From an uncultured Stenotrophomonas sp. (GTDB taxonomy: Bacteria; Pseudomonadota; Gammaproteobacteria; Xanthomonadales; Xanthomonadaceae): 64,000 bases of DNA. The stretch covers positions 1-64,000 of the forward strand of contig NZ_CAJYVQ010000012.1 in the NCBI RefSeq assembly GCF_913778665.1, read 5' to 3'. The position numbers and the translations under genes were made by a program. The notes below the pieces were generated by a model. That model saw nothing but the letters and a program-made list of their open reading frames with translations, was not told where the DNA came from and searched no databases. This document shows positions 33,738 through 42,515 of this stretch, in pieces; positions within the stretch are counted from its first letter, which is position 1; each line of letters begins with the position of its first letter.

Positions 33738-35009
33738 ATGGTGGACGCGGTGGTGGCGGTACAGTGGCTGGAAAAGCTGCAGAACACACTGGAACCCTAT
33801 CCCGGCGCCTACCTGGCGTTGATGATTACGGCGCTGCTGATCGCCGCCGGCCTGGCCAACTGGGTCACCAAGCGCATCCTGCTGCGCGGGCTGCGGCGCC
33901 TGCTCAGCCGCCTGCCGGGTGCCGATACCGGCCGCGGCAGCCACCTGATGCGGGTGATCTCGCGCCTGTCCAATGTGGTGCCCAGCCAGGTGATCGCCTC
34001 GGGCATCCGCATCGTGCCGGACCTGCCGCCGGGGCTGGTCAGCTTCATCATCGGCGCCTGCCAGGCCTGGGCGATCCTGACCGTGGTGCTGGCCATCTCG
34101 CATGCGCTGGATGCGGCCAACGATCTCTACGAACGCCGCCCAGAGGCACGCAACAAGCCGATCAAGGGTTACCTGCAGGTCGCCAAGATCGTCATCTTCG
34201 TGATCGCCGGCCTGTCGATCGTTGCCACCCTGGCCGGCGTCGACCTGCGCTATCTGGTCACCGGCCTCGGCGCCGCCACCGCAGTGCTGATGCTGATCTT
34301 CCAGGACACCATCCTGTCGCTGGTGGCCAGCGTGCAGATCAGCGGCGATGGCCGTGTGCGCATCGGCGACTGGATCGAGATGCCCAGCCAGAACGCCGAT
34401 GGCGATGTCATCGACATCGCCCTGCACACCGTCACCGTACAGAACTTCGACAAGACCATTACCACCATCCCGACCAAGAAGCTGGTGACCGAGTCGTTCA
34501 AGAACTGGCGTGGCATGCAGGAGGCCGGTGGCCGCCGCATCAAGCGCGCGCTGTACCTGGACCAGCACAGCGTCGGCTTCCTGGACGAGGGTGACCTGGC
34601 CTTCCTCGGCCAGTTCGCGCTGCTGCGCGACTACCTGCGTGAGAAGGAACAGGAGCTGGGGCGGTGGAACGGTCGCCTGCGCGAGCAGGGCGTGGCCGAG
34701 GTCAACAGCCGCCGGGTGACCAACCTGGGCACCTTCCGTGCCTACGTGGAGCGCTACCTGCGCAGCCATCCGGGCATCCATACCGACATGACCCTGCTGG
34801 TACGGCAGCTGCAGCCGACCACCGAGGGCCTGCCGCTGGAGCTGTACTGCTTCACCCGCAGCACCGCCTGGGGCGAGTACGAGGCGGTGCAGTCGGACAT
34901 CTTCGACCACCTGCTGGCGATCCTGCCGGCCTTCGGTCTGCGGGTGTTCCAAGCCTCCAGCGACGCCATGTTGATGGCCGGTCAGCGCCAGCTGGCCGGC
35001 TCGGAGTAA
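33738..35009 (+). CDS. YbdG-like mechanosensitive ion channel
   Basis: 423 residues. Three to five N-terminal membrane helices lead into the MscS core: GLGAATAVLMLIFQDTILSLVASVQI, then the beta domain RIGDWIEMPSQNADGDVIDIALHTV and TIPTKKLV. The long inserted and C-terminal soluble parts fit the YbdG (miniconductance MscM) subgroup rather than MscS itself. It should gate under membrane tension during osmotic downshock. AAGGAG lies just before the ATG. Confidence 0.92.
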   Translation: MVDAVVAVQWLEKLQNTLEPYPGAYLALMITALLIAAGLANWVTKRILLRGLRRLLSRLPGADTGRGSHLMRVISRLSNVVPSQVIASGIRIVPDLPPGLVSFIIGACQAWAILTVVLAISHALDAANDLYERRPEARNKPIKGYLQVAKIVIFVIAGLSIVATLAGVDLRYLVTGLGAATAVLMLIFQDTILSLVASVQISGDGRVRIGDWIEMPSQNADGDVIDIALHTVTVQNFDKTITTIPTKKLVTESFKNWRGMQEAGGRRIKRALYLDQHSVGFLDEGDLAFLGQFALLRDYLREKEQELGRWNGRLREQGVAEVNSRRVTNLGTFRAYVERYLRSHPGIHTDMTLLVRQLQPTTEGLPLELYCFTRSTAWGEYEAVQSDIFDHLLAILPAFGLRVFQASSDAMLMAGQRQLAGSE

Positions 35010-35110
35010 GCTGCGAGGCCTCCGGCCGGACCATACGGATCCGGCTGGAGATTGAAACTGAATGACGAAACCTCTCGCCAAATGGTTCCGGAACGCTAGA
35101 ATGCCGGGCT

Positions 35111-35124
35111 TGTAAACGTTTTCA
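35111..35124. promoter_or_regulatory. LacI-family operator upstream of the GH3 glucosidase gene
   Basis: TGTAAACGTTTTCA is a 14-base inverted repeat around a central CG with one mismatch, the classic LacI/GalR operator form. It lies 14 bases before the GTG start, just downstream of a TAGAAT (35097-35102) that could be a -10 box, so a bound repressor would block transcription. Confidence 0.65.
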
Positions 35125-35137
35125 TCAAGGACTGCTG

Positions 35138-37312
35138 GTGGCCTCCGATCGCATCGAATCCCTCATTGCCCAGATGACCGTCGAGGAAAAGGTCGGCCAG
35201 CTGGGTGTCTTCGCGGACATGGTCCGCCCGTTCGCCCCGGACGTGAACCCGGAAGCCAACGTGCGCAATGCCGACCAGGTGCTGCAGCAGGTGCGCGAGG
35301 GCAAGGTCGGCTCGCTGTTCAATGGTGTCGGTGCCGAGCTGGGCCGCCGCATCCAGCAGGTTGCCACCGAGGAGAGCCGGCTGGGCATCCCGGTGATCCT
35401 GGCTGCCGACGTCATCCACGGCATGCGTACCGTGTTCCCGATTCCGCTGGGCGAGGCCGCCAGCTTCGAACCGGACCTGGCCGAGCGCACCGCGCGCGCC
35501 ACCGCCGTCGAAGCCACCGCTGCCGGCCTGCACTGGACCTATGCGCCGGCCGTGGATATCGCCCGTGACCAGCGCTGGGGTCGTGGCGCCGAAGGTGCCG
35601 GTGAGGACGTGGTGCTGGGCTGCGCGTTCGCCGCCGCCCGCGTGCGCGGCTTTCAGGGCAGCGACCTGCGCGCCGCCGATTCGCTGCTGGCCACGGCCAA
35701 GCATTTCGCCGCCTATGGCGCAGTGATGGCCGGCATGGAATACAACATGGTGGATATCTCGCCGCAGACCCTGCGCGACGTGCACCTGCCGCCGTTCAAG
35801 GCCGCCTTCGATGCCGGTGCGATCACCGTGATGTCCTCGTTCAACGACATCAACGGCGTGCCGGCCAGCGCCAATGCCGAGCTGCTGACCGACATCCTGC
35901 GCGGTGAGTGGAAGTTCCCGGGCGTGGTGATCTCCGACTACACCGCCGACATGGAACTGGTCGCGCACGGCTATGCCGCCGACGACCGCGATGCCACCGC
36001 CAAGGCGTTCACCGCCGGCCTGGACCTGAGCATGCAGAGCGGCTTCTACGCCGAGCACCTGCCGGGCCTGGTCGAGAGCGGCGAAGTGCCGATGGCGGTG
36101 CTGGATGAAGGCGTGCGCCGCATCCTGTGGCTGAAGGAAACCATCGGCCTGTTTGACGACCCGTACCGTTCGCTGGACCCGGCGCGCGAAGCCGATACCT
36201 CGCACATCGCCGCGCATGACGCGCTGTCGCGCGATGCTGCACGCCGTTCGATCGTGCTGCTGAACAACCGCGACAACGTGCTGCCGCTGCAGAAGACGGG
36301 GCAGAAGATCGCGCTGATCGGTCCCTTCGTGCAGGACCGGGAAAACATTGAAGGCTGCTGGACGCTGTTCGGCGACAAGCAGCGCTATGTAGACCTGGAA
36401 ACCGGCGTGCGCGCCGCCATCGGCGACGAGGCGCTGCTGGAGATCGTGCCGGGCTGTGATCTGGAAACCGCCATTGCAGGTGGCACCGAAGCGGCCGTGG
36501 CCGCCGCGCTGCGCGCCGACGTGGTGGTGCTGGCGCTGGGCGAGCCGCAGCGCTACAGCGGTGAGGCGCAGTCACGCGTGGAAATCACCCTGCCGCCGGC
36601 CCAGCAGGCGCTGGCCGAGGCGGTGGCGATGACCGGCAAGCCGCTGGTGGTGCTGCTGCGCAACGGTCGCGCGCTGGCGCTGCAGGGCGCGGTGCGCAAC
36701 GCGCACGCGGTGGCCGTCACCTGGTACCTGGGCACGCAGACCGGCCACGCCGTGGCCGACGTGCTGTTCGGCGATTACAGCCCGTCCGGCCGCCTGCCGG
36801 TCAGCTTCCCGCAGGTGTCCGGCCAGCAGCCGTACTTCTACAACCACCCGCGCACCGGCCGCCCCGAACTGCCGACCATGTCGGAGTTCAAGGCACGCTG
36901 GCGCGAGATTCCGAACGAGCCGCTGTACCCGTTCGGTCATGGCATCGGCTACGCCACGTTTGCCTACGGCGTGCCGCAGCTGAGCGCGGCCCAGCTCGGC
37001 TGGGACGACACCCTGACCGTGACCACCACGCTGACCAACACCAGCGCCGTGGCCGGTGAGGAAGTGGTGCAGCTGTACATCCACGACCGTGTGGCCAGCC
37101 GCGTGCGGCCGGTGCGCGAGCTGAAGGACTTCCGCAAGGTGGCACTGCAGCCGGGCGAGTCGACCGAGGTGGTGTTCACCCTGACCCGCGAGCAGCTGGC
37201 CTTCACCGGCCGTGACGGCGTGCTGCGCGCCGAGCCGGGCGTGTTCGACGTGTGGGTGTGCGCCTCGTCGGCCGCCGGTGACGCGGTGCAGTTCGAGCTG
37301 CTGAAGGCCTGA
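35138..37312 (+). CDS. bglX: glycoside hydrolase family 3 beta-glucosidase
   Basis: 724 residues with the full GH3 layout: (beta/alpha)8 domain, alpha/beta sandwich, and C-terminal fibronectin III-like domain (about 610-724). The nucleophile is Asp267 in VISDYTADMEL; AKHF (His189) and KGLDLSM-like FTAGLDLSMQSG are in place. Most BglX proteins are exported, but this one begins MASDRIESLIAQM with no signal peptide, so it is predicted cytoplasmic. The start is GTG with AAGG seven bases before it. Regulated, probably, by a LacI-type repressor not encoded in this window. Confidence 0.93.
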   Translation: MASDRIESLIAQMTVEEKVGQLGVFADMVRPFAPDVNPEANVRNADQVLQQVREGKVGSLFNGVGAELGRRIQQVATEESRLGIPVILAADVIHGMRTVFPIPLGEAASFEPDLAERTARATAVEATAAGLHWTYAPAVDIARDQRWGRGAEGAGEDVVLGCAFAAARVRGFQGSDLRAADSLLATAKHFAAYGAVMAGMEYNMVDISPQTLRDVHLPPFKAAFDAGAITVMSSFNDINGVPASANAELLTDILRGEWKFPGVVISDYTADMELVAHGYAADDRDATAKAFTAGLDLSMQSGFYAEHLPGLVESGEVPMAVLDEGVRRILWLKETIGLFDDPYRSLDPAREADTSHIAAHDALSRDAARRSIVLLNNRDNVLPLQKTGQKIALIGPFVQDRENIEGCWTLFGDKQRYVDLETGVRAAIGDEALLEIVPGCDLETAIAGGTEAAVAAALRADVVVLALGEPQRYSGEAQSRVEITLPPAQQALAEAVAMTGKPLVVLLRNGRALALQGAVRNAHAVAVTWYLGTQTGHAVADVLFGDYSPSGRLPVSFPQVSGQQPYFYNHPRTGRPELPTMSEFKARWREIPNEPLYPFGHGIGYATFAYGVPQLSAAQLGWDDTLTVTTTLTNTSAVAGEEVVQLYIHDRVASRVRPVRELKDFRKVALQPGESTEVVFTLTREQLAFTGRDGVLRAEPGVFDVWVCASSAAGDAVQFELLKA

Positions 37313-37339
37313 TCGCGCCGCCTGGAACCGCCGGTCATG

Positions 37340-37434
37340 CATCCACGCATGGCGTGGATCTACTGACAGTGAGGCGCCGGGCATGCCCGGCGTCATCACC
37401 GCTGGCAAACACGCCGGGCATGGCCCGGCGCTAC
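37340..37434. repeat. three SMAG-type palindromes
   Basis: CATCCACGCATGGCGTGGATCTAC (37340-37363), CGCCGGGCATGCCCGGCG (37375-37392) and CGCCGGGCATGGCCCGGCGCTAC (ending 37434). Confidence 0.85.
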
Positions 37435-37466
37435 CATCGGGGCCTTGATCCGATGGAGTCCGCGCC

Positions 37467-38039
37467 ATGCGCAAGATTGCTTTCCTGATTCCGGCCCTGC
37501 TGTTGGCGGCCTGTTCGCAGCCGGCACCGCCGGCCGGGCCTGCTGCCGATGCGCCGCCGCCGATGACCGGTTCCACGCCGGCTGAAGCAGCCGCCAGCAC
37601 CACGCCTGACCCGGCCGCTGCGCCGCAGGCCACGGCCGAGCACGCGAGCGAAACTCCCGCGCCCGCCGCTGCCGCCGATGAAGGTGATGCGCGCGCGCGC
37701 ATCGACAGTGTGCTGGGCGACGCCGCGCAGTACGAGAAGGTGTTCAACGCGTTCAAGACCGCCGTGGTTGGTGGTGATCGCGCTGCCGTGGTGGAGGAAG
37801 TGCGCTTCCCGCTGAACATTGCCGGCGGCAAGAAGATCACTGGCCCGGGTGAGTTCCAGCGCAACTACGAAAAGATCATCACCCCGGCGGTGGTCAAGGC
37901 GATGTCCGAACAGGAGTTCGGCAAGGTCTTCGTCAACCAACAGGGCGTGATGATCGGCGATGGCCAGGTCTGGCTGACCGGCGAGTGCCTGGACAAGGCC
38001 TGCGCGCGCACCGAGGTGAAGGTCGGCACCATCCAGTAA
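37467..38039 (+). CDS. hypothetical lipoprotein
   Basis: 190 residues. Lipoprotein signal with lipobox LAAC (Cys16), then an Ala/Pro/Thr-rich linker to about residue 70, then a soluble C-terminal domain of about 115 residues (DARARIDSVLGDAAQYEKVF to the end). The domain has an NTF2-like helix-then-strands pattern and two Cys in GECLDKACAR. I do not recognise a specific family. It stands alone between the glucosidase and the convergent sugar dehydrogenase. Confidence 0.82.
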   Translation: MRKIAFLIPALLLAACSQPAPPAGPAADAPPPMTGSTPAEAAASTTPDPAAAPQATAEHASETPAPAAAADEGDARARIDSVLGDAAQYEKVFNAFKTAVVGGDRAAVVEEVRFPLNIAGGKKITGPGEFQRNYEKIITPAVVKAMSEQEFGKVFVNQQGVMIGDGQVWLTGECLDKACARTEVKVGTIQ

Positions 38040-38045
38040 ACGCAG

Positions 38046-38072
38046 ACGGCCCCGCGTGATGCGGGGCCGTTC
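38046..38072 (+). terminator. probable terminator after the lipoprotein gene
   Basis: ACGGCCCCGC-GTGAT-GCGGGGCCGT hairpin with only a short T stretch; weak but well placed. Confidence 0.6.
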
Positions 38073-38081
38073 CATCAACGA

Positions 38082-38104
38082 AGTGCCGGCCGGCGGCCGG
38101 CACT
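38082..38104. repeat. SMAG-like palindrome
   Basis: AGTGCCGGCCGGCGGCCGGCACT between two convergent genes, without full GTAG heads. Confidence 0.65.
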
Positions 38105-38107
38105 GGC

Positions 38108-39277
38108 TCAGGCCTTCGGTGTCAGCTTCAGCAGGCGTGCCTTGCTGCCGTCTTCCAGCAGCCACAGTGCGCCGTCCGGGCCCTGTTCCACTTCACGGAT
38201 GCGTTCGCCCATGTTGAAGCGTTCGGCTTCGCGCGCGCTGTCGCCATCAAAGGCCACGCGTACCAGTGAGGTCGATGACAGTCCGCCGATGAAGCCGCTG
38301 CCCTTCCACTGCGGGAACAGGTTGCCGCTGTAGATCACGAAGCCGGCCGGCGAGATCACCGGCGTCCAGGTCACCTTCGGCGCAGCAAATTCCGGGCGGG
38401 TGCTGTGGTCGGGAATCGGACGACCGTCGTAGTGGTCGCCATTGGAAACGACCGGGTATCCGTAGTTGGCGCCGCGCACGATCAGGTTCAGTTCGTCGCC
38501 GCCGGCCGGGCCCATCTCATGCGCCCACAACTTGCCCTTGGCATCGAACGCCATGCCGAGGATGTTGCGGTGGCCCAGCGACCACACCTGTGCGGCCACC
38601 CCGCCCTGCGAGGCGAACGGGTTGTCGGCGGGCAGGCTGCCATCGTCGTTGAGGCGGACGATCTTGCCGAGGTTGCCGCCCATGTCCTGGGCCGGGTCGA
38701 ACTTCTGCCGCTCGCTGGAGCTGATCCACAGCTTGCCGTCCGGGCCGAAGGCGAGGCGGTGGCCGTAGTGGCCCTGGCCACTGACCTTGGGAGTCTGCCG
38801 CCAGATCACCTTCAGGTCCTTCAGCTGGCCAGCGCCGTTCGCGTCCAGCGCCAGCGTGGCGCGGGCCACGGCCGCACCGCGGGTATCCAGCGTGCCTTCC
38901 TCGGCATAGCTGAGGTAAACAACGTGATTCCGGGCAAAGTCGGGGTGAAGGATGATGTCGCCGAAGCCACCCTGGCCACCGTAGGCGACCTTCGGAACGC
39001 CGGTGATCTCGTGCTTCTGGCCGCTGGCCAGATCCAGGTGCTGCAGCTTGCCGCGCTTTTCGGTGACCAGCAGGCTACCGTCAGGCAGGAAGGTCATCGC
39101 CCACGGCTGGTCGAAACGGCTGACTTCGGTGGCGGTGAACGGACGCTGGTCGGCGGCGGAGGAGGCTGCGGGCGCGCTGGTCTGGGCGCCGTTGGCGGCA
39201 GGGTCGGCGGCATTGCAGGCGGAAGTGGCGAGGATCGGCACCAGGCCGAGGGCGAGCAGCAGGGGCGTGCGGGTCAT
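38108..39277 (-). CDS. PQQ-dependent soluble sugar dehydrogenase, lipoprotein
   Basis: 389 residues with a lipoprotein-type N-terminus (ATSAC, Cys21) and a six-bladed propeller. Family motifs are [62 protein letters not shown] and [16 protein letters not shown]. These match the soluble PQQ aldose dehydrogenase (Asd/YliI) family. It would oxidise a sugar in the periplasm using exogenous or self-made PQQ; no pqq genes are in the window. The ATG at 39277 begins the signal; the frame upstream is antisense to yiaA. Confidence 0.9.
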   Translation of the reverse strand: MTRTPLLLALGLVPILATSACNAADPAANGAQTSAPAASSAADQRPFTATEVSRFDQPWAMTFLPDGSLLVTEKRGKLQHLDLASGQKHEITGVPKVAYGGQGGFGDIILHPDFARNHVVYLSYAEEGTLDTRGAAVARATLALDANGAGQLKDLKVIWRQTPKVSGQGHYGHRLAFGPDGKLWISSSERQKFDPAQDMGGNLGKIVRLNDDGSLPADNPFASQGGVAAQVWSLGHRNILGMAFDAKGKLWAHEMGPAGGDELNLIVRGANYGYPVVSNGDHYDGRPIPDHSTRPEFAAPKVTWTPVISPAGFVIYSGNLFPQWKGSGFIGGLSSTSLVRVAFDGDSAREAERFNMGERIREVEQGPDGALWLLEDGSKARLLKLTPKA

Positions 39278-39445
39278 GGGTATCTCCAGGGCGGGGATGC
39301 GGATGGCCGGGCTGTCCCTTGTATACCACTGGAGGCGTGATCGTCGTGGCCCGAAGGTCCTGCGCCCCCCTGTGCGACGGCGGCGGGATCGTCTAGGGTG
39401 GCACGCCCGGGCAAAGCATGCCCGCCTGCCTGCCAAGGATCTGCA

Positions 39446-39901
39446 ATGAACACTGCCATGCCCCACAAGCCGTCCACCGCCTTCATCGCCGCCTCGTGGG
39501 TGGCCCTGCTGCTGGGCGCGGCGGCCTACCTGATCGGCCTGTTCAACGCCGCTACGATGGCGCTCAATGAAAAAGGCTACTACCTGACCCTGCTGCTGTT
39601 CGGCTTGTTCGCGGCGGTGTCGCTGCAGAAGAGTGTGCGTGACCGCGTCGAGGGTATTCCGGTGAGTGCGCTGTACTACGCGCTGTGCTGGTTCGCGCTG
39701 CTCTCGGCGCTGATGCTGCTGCTGGTTGGGCTGTGGAATGCCACCCTGGCATCGAGCGAGAAGGGCTTCTACGGCATGGCGTATGCGCTGTCGCTGTTCG
39801 GCGCGGTGGCCGTACAGAAGAACACCCGCGACCTGATCGCCACTGGCGGCGGTGAAAGCAAGCACAGCACAGGCGTGCCGCCGCTGCCGGAACAGGAGTG
39901 A
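39446..39901 (+). CDS. yiaA: YiaA/YiaB family inner membrane protein
   Basis: 151 residues, four membrane helices arranged as two similar halves. Each half has a [16 protein letters not shown] / [15 protein letters not shown] block followed by a helix and a VSLQKSVRD / VAVQKNTRD end, the YiaAB motif duplicated. Function unknown. The start has AAGGATCTGC upstream. It is divergent from the sugar dehydrogenase. Confidence 0.9.
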   Translation: MNTAMPHKPSTAFIAASWVALLLGAAAYLIGLFNAATMALNEKGYYLTLLLFGLFAAVSLQKSVRDRVEGIPVSALYYALCWFALLSALMLLLVGLWNATLASSEKGFYGMAYALSLFGAVAVQKNTRDLIATGGGESKHSTGVPPLPEQE

Positions 39902-39906
39902 GTGGG

Positions 39907-39992
39907 CAGAGCCGGGCCCGCGCTCGGCTCTCGGAGGATTTCTGCAGCGTCGAGCCATGCTCGACTCTCAGCCAAGCATAGGCTCGGCACTA
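39907..39992. repeat. degenerate SMAG-type palindromes
   Basis: AGAGCCGGGCCCGCGCTCGGCTCT, CGTCGAGCCATGCTCGACTCT and GCCAAGCATAGGCTCGGCACTAC in a row. Confidence 0.7.
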
Positions 39993-40006
39993 CGGGAAGC
40001 ATGGCA

Positions 40007-40330
40007 TTAACGCTTCAACTGCGGATCCGCCAACTGCGCGTCTTCCCAGCCACGGCGTACCGCGTTGCGTGCCTGTGCCCATTCAAGGCGGCTGTGACCA
40101 CGCTCGTTGGCCCAGCGCGATTCCAGCTCGGCTTCGACCTGTTCGTAGGCACGGATCATGTCCTGCGCGCGGGCGGTGTGGCCGATGCGGTAGGCCGGCT
40201 CGTAGTCCTCGAAGAACAGCTGGTCGTCGTAGTACGGCTCGGCGCTGTAGCGCTCGCGCCAGTAGTTGGAGATGGTGTCGCGCGGCGTGCTGTCGTCCGG
40301 CACGCGGCCGGGGATCTGGTACTCGGTCAT
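40007..40330 (-). CDS. hypothetical protein
   Basis: 107 residues, soluble, very rich in Tyr, Asp, Glu and Arg, with predicted helix in the C-terminal two-thirds (HTARAQDMIRAYEQVEAELE, RLEWAQARNAVRRGWEDA). No motif that fixes a function. It resembles small stress-associated hypothetical proteins of Xanthomonadaceae. It stands between repeats on both sides and is not clearly in an operon. Confidence 0.75.
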   Translation of the reverse strand: MTEYQIPGRVPDDSTPRDTISNYWRERYSAEPYYDDQLFFEDYEPAYRIGHTARAQDMIRAYEQVEAELESRWANERGHSRLEWAQARNAVRRGWEDAQLADPQLKR

Positions 40331-40414
40331 GGAAGGCTCCGTCGTGTACGAAGCCTGATCGTGCCTGCGTGACGGTTAACGGCCCGGTCCGGCAGCGTGA
40401 TCACCAGATCAAAC

Positions 40415-40437
40415 CGCCGGGCATGGCCGGACACTAC
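40415..40437. repeat. SMAG-like palindrome
   Basis: CCGCCGGGCATGGCCGGACACTAC, imperfect, at the 3' end of the permease gene. Confidence 0.6.
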
Positions 40438-40440
40438 CGG

Positions 40441-41742
40441 TCACCCGGCGTTGGCATCCTTTCGCGGCAGCTTGTAGATCACCGCGCCGATTGCAAACGC
40501 TACCAGTGCAGCGGCAATGTTCTGCCAGCTGGCACTGGCGAACAGCGCCAGGCACAGCAGCAATGCCAGTACCGGAATCAGCGGGCCGCCGGGTAGCTTC
40601 AGTGCGCCGGGGCGGTCGGCGAAGCGCTTGGCCAGCACCAGGACCGCGGCGGCGGTACCGATGTAGGCGAACAGGCGCGTGGTCATCGACAGCAGCGCCA
40701 GCTGCACGAACGAGCCGGACAGGGCCAGGCCGAGCGCGATCAGGCCCTGGCACAGGATCGACGCGGCCGGCGTGTGGAAGCGCGGATGCACCTGGGCCAG
40801 GATCTTCGGGCCGTAGCCATCGCGTGCCAGCGCGAACAGGAAGCGCGGGCCCATCATCATCGTGTTGCTGTTGGTGCCGAGGATGGAGATGGTCGCGCCG
40901 ACAGTCAGGATCAGCGCCAGCGCTTCGCCACCGAAGCCGGCGGCGGCATCGGCCAGCGGCGTGGCCGAGCTGGCCAGCCCGGCCAGCGTGCCCTGTGCCA
41001 CCACCTGTACCGCGCCGTAGATGACGGTGACGGTGATGATCATGGTGATCAGTGCAAACGGAATATCGCGGCGCGGATTGCGGTACTCGCCCGCCGCAGC
41101 GGGGATGTTTTCGAAACCGGCGTAGGCGTACAGCAGCAGGAGCGCGGCCTCGCCCATGCGTTGCAGGTCATGCGGGTCCGGGCGCTGGCCGGAGAACGCC
41201 AGCTGTGGGTCGATATAGAACGCACCGATGGCCACGAACAGCAGCAGGGGCAGCATCTTGCCGATCACCAGCACCACGCCGGTCCGCGCGGCCGAGCGCA
41301 CGCCGATGATGTTGACGCCGGTCAGGAAGCCCAGCGACACCACGATGATCGCGATGCGCCCCATGCCGGCACCGGCCCATGGCCAGAACCGCGCGACCGC
41401 ATCGGCCAGCGCATTGCTCAATGCGGCCGCCGAGCTGATGCGGGTCAGCCAGATCATCCAGCCGATCTCGAATCCGGCGAAGCGCCCGAACGCTTCGCGC
41501 GCATACAGGTAGCTGCCGCCGGGTTCATCGAAGTAGCTGGCGGCCTGGGCGTAGCACAGCACCAGCAGCGCGACGACGATGCCGGCGGCGACCACGCCCC
41601 ACAGGCTGAAGGGGCCGAGCAGGGCGACGGTGGCGGCCGGCAGCAGGTAGATGCCGCTGCCTATCACATCGTTGATTGACAGGCCGACGATCTGCCAGCG
41701 GCTGACCGCGCGTTGCAGCTGCGGTTCGTCCTGCGCGCTCAA
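40441..41742 (-). CDS. APC-family amino-acid permease
   Basis: 433 residues with twelve membrane helices. The APC signature VGLSINDVIGSGIYLLPA lies in helix 1, and GFENIPAAAGEYRNPRRDIPFAL in the middle (the helix 6-7 region). It should bring amino acids or small dipeptide products into the cytoplasm. The TTG start at 41742 overlaps the TGA stop of the upstream YkuD-type gene (TTGA), implying coupled translation. As last gene of the minus arm of the peptidoglycan-peptide locus, it is a candidate importer for products such as D-Ala, L-Ala or Glu. Confidence 0.88.
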   Translation of the reverse strand: MSAQDEPQLQRAVSRWQIVGLSINDVIGSGIYLLPAATVALLGPFSLWGVVAAGIVVALLVLCYAQAASYFDEPGGSYLYAREAFGRFAGFEIGWMIWLTRISSAAALSNALADAVARFWPWAGAGMGRIAIIVVSLGFLTGVNIIGVRSAARTGVVLVIGKMLPLLLFVAIGAFYIDPQLAFSGQRPDPHDLQRMGEAALLLLYAYAGFENIPAAAGEYRNPRRDIPFALITMIITVTVIYGAVQVVAQGTLAGLASSATPLADAAAGFGGEALALILTVGATISILGTNSNTMMMGPRFLFALARDGYGPKILAQVHPRFHTPAASILCQGLIALGLALSGSFVQLALLSMTTRLFAYIGTAAAVLVLAKRFADRPGALKLPGGPLIPVLALLLCLALFASASWQNIAAALVAFAIGAVIYKLPRKDANAG

Positions 41743-42500
41743 CGGGCGTCTCCGCTGAGTGCGGGCAGCTGCCACTGGGCCTGCAGGCGTGTGTACTCGG
41801 CGCGCGGCAGCAGCACGAAGCGCGGCGCCTCCTGCGGGCGCAACCAGTCCAGCAGGGCCCGCATGCGTGCCTGCGGCATAGCGGTGCAGCCGGCCGTGGC
41901 CTCGCCGGGCTGGCGCCACAGATGGGCGAAGATGCAGCTGCCCTTGCCCGGCTGGTTGTCCGGATTGTGGGCGATCACGAAGCCTTCCTGGTAGCGCACG
42001 TCGCCCTTGTTGTGCAGGTCCAGCCGCATGGGCTCGGTGGAGCCCTTGATCGCCGCACTGCCGACTTTCCTTTCATCGACGATGCGGTTGTAGAACGGCG
42101 AGCCGGGTACGTCCATGCAGTAGCTGCTTTCAAGCATCGGCTGGTAGGCCATGGCCGTGCCTGGGCGTGTGACGGCATAGCCGAACGCGCTGCCGAGCGC
42201 GAACACGCCCGCCGGGCTGCGGCCATCGCCTTCCTGCTTCTGCGGGCCATCGGCCTGCGCCGGGTGCAGGCCCAGGCCCCAGGCACTGCCGGTGCGGCCA
42301 AGTGCCACCGGGAACGCCTCTCCATGCGCATGCCAGCCCTTGCCATCGCGCACATAGGCCTGCAGCTGGCCCTGGGTGCTGTCCCAGCCTTCGCTGGTGA
42401 CCACGATCAGCTGGCGCGCACCCTCCAGCGGCGCGGCGTGGACGGACACCGCTGCAGCAAGCAGCAGCGCAGCGGTAGCGCGACGGACCAGCGATTTCAT
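41739..42500 (-). CDS. secreted L,D-transpeptidase (YkuD) fold protein
   Basis: 253 residues with a signal peptide ending at VHA. The YkuD motif appears as SCIFAHLWRQPGEATAGCTAM, with His194 and catalytic Cys205, and a HNPDN / LDLHNKGD region before it. This subgroup (ErfK-like, with GLGLHP and DGRSPAGVFALG) includes proteins thought to act as peptidoglycan L,D-carboxypeptidases or transpeptidases. In this locus it may trim or transfer muropeptide stems. It is translated just before the permease and follows the RpiR gene by 16 bases. Confidence 0.86.
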   Translation of the reverse strand: MKSLVRRATAALLLAAAVSVHAAPLEGARQLIVVTSEGWDSTQGQLQAYVRDGKGWHAHGEAFPVALGRTGSAWGLGLHPAQADGPQKQEGDGRSPAGVFALGSAFGYAVTRPGTAMAYQPMLESSYCMDVPGSPFYNRIVDERKVGSAAIKGSTEPMRLDLHNKGDVRYQEGFVIAHNPDNQPGKGSCIFAHLWRQPGEATAGCTAMPQARMRALLDWLRPQEAPRFVLLPRAEYTRLQAQWQLPALSGDAR

Positions 42501-42515
42501 CAACAGGTGCTCCGG

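Noticed and set aside
37340-37434. Clustered palindromes considered as a CRISPR array
   Set aside because: The units are GTAG-headed extragenic palindromes of different sequence with irregular spacing, no unique spacers of constant length and no cas genes.
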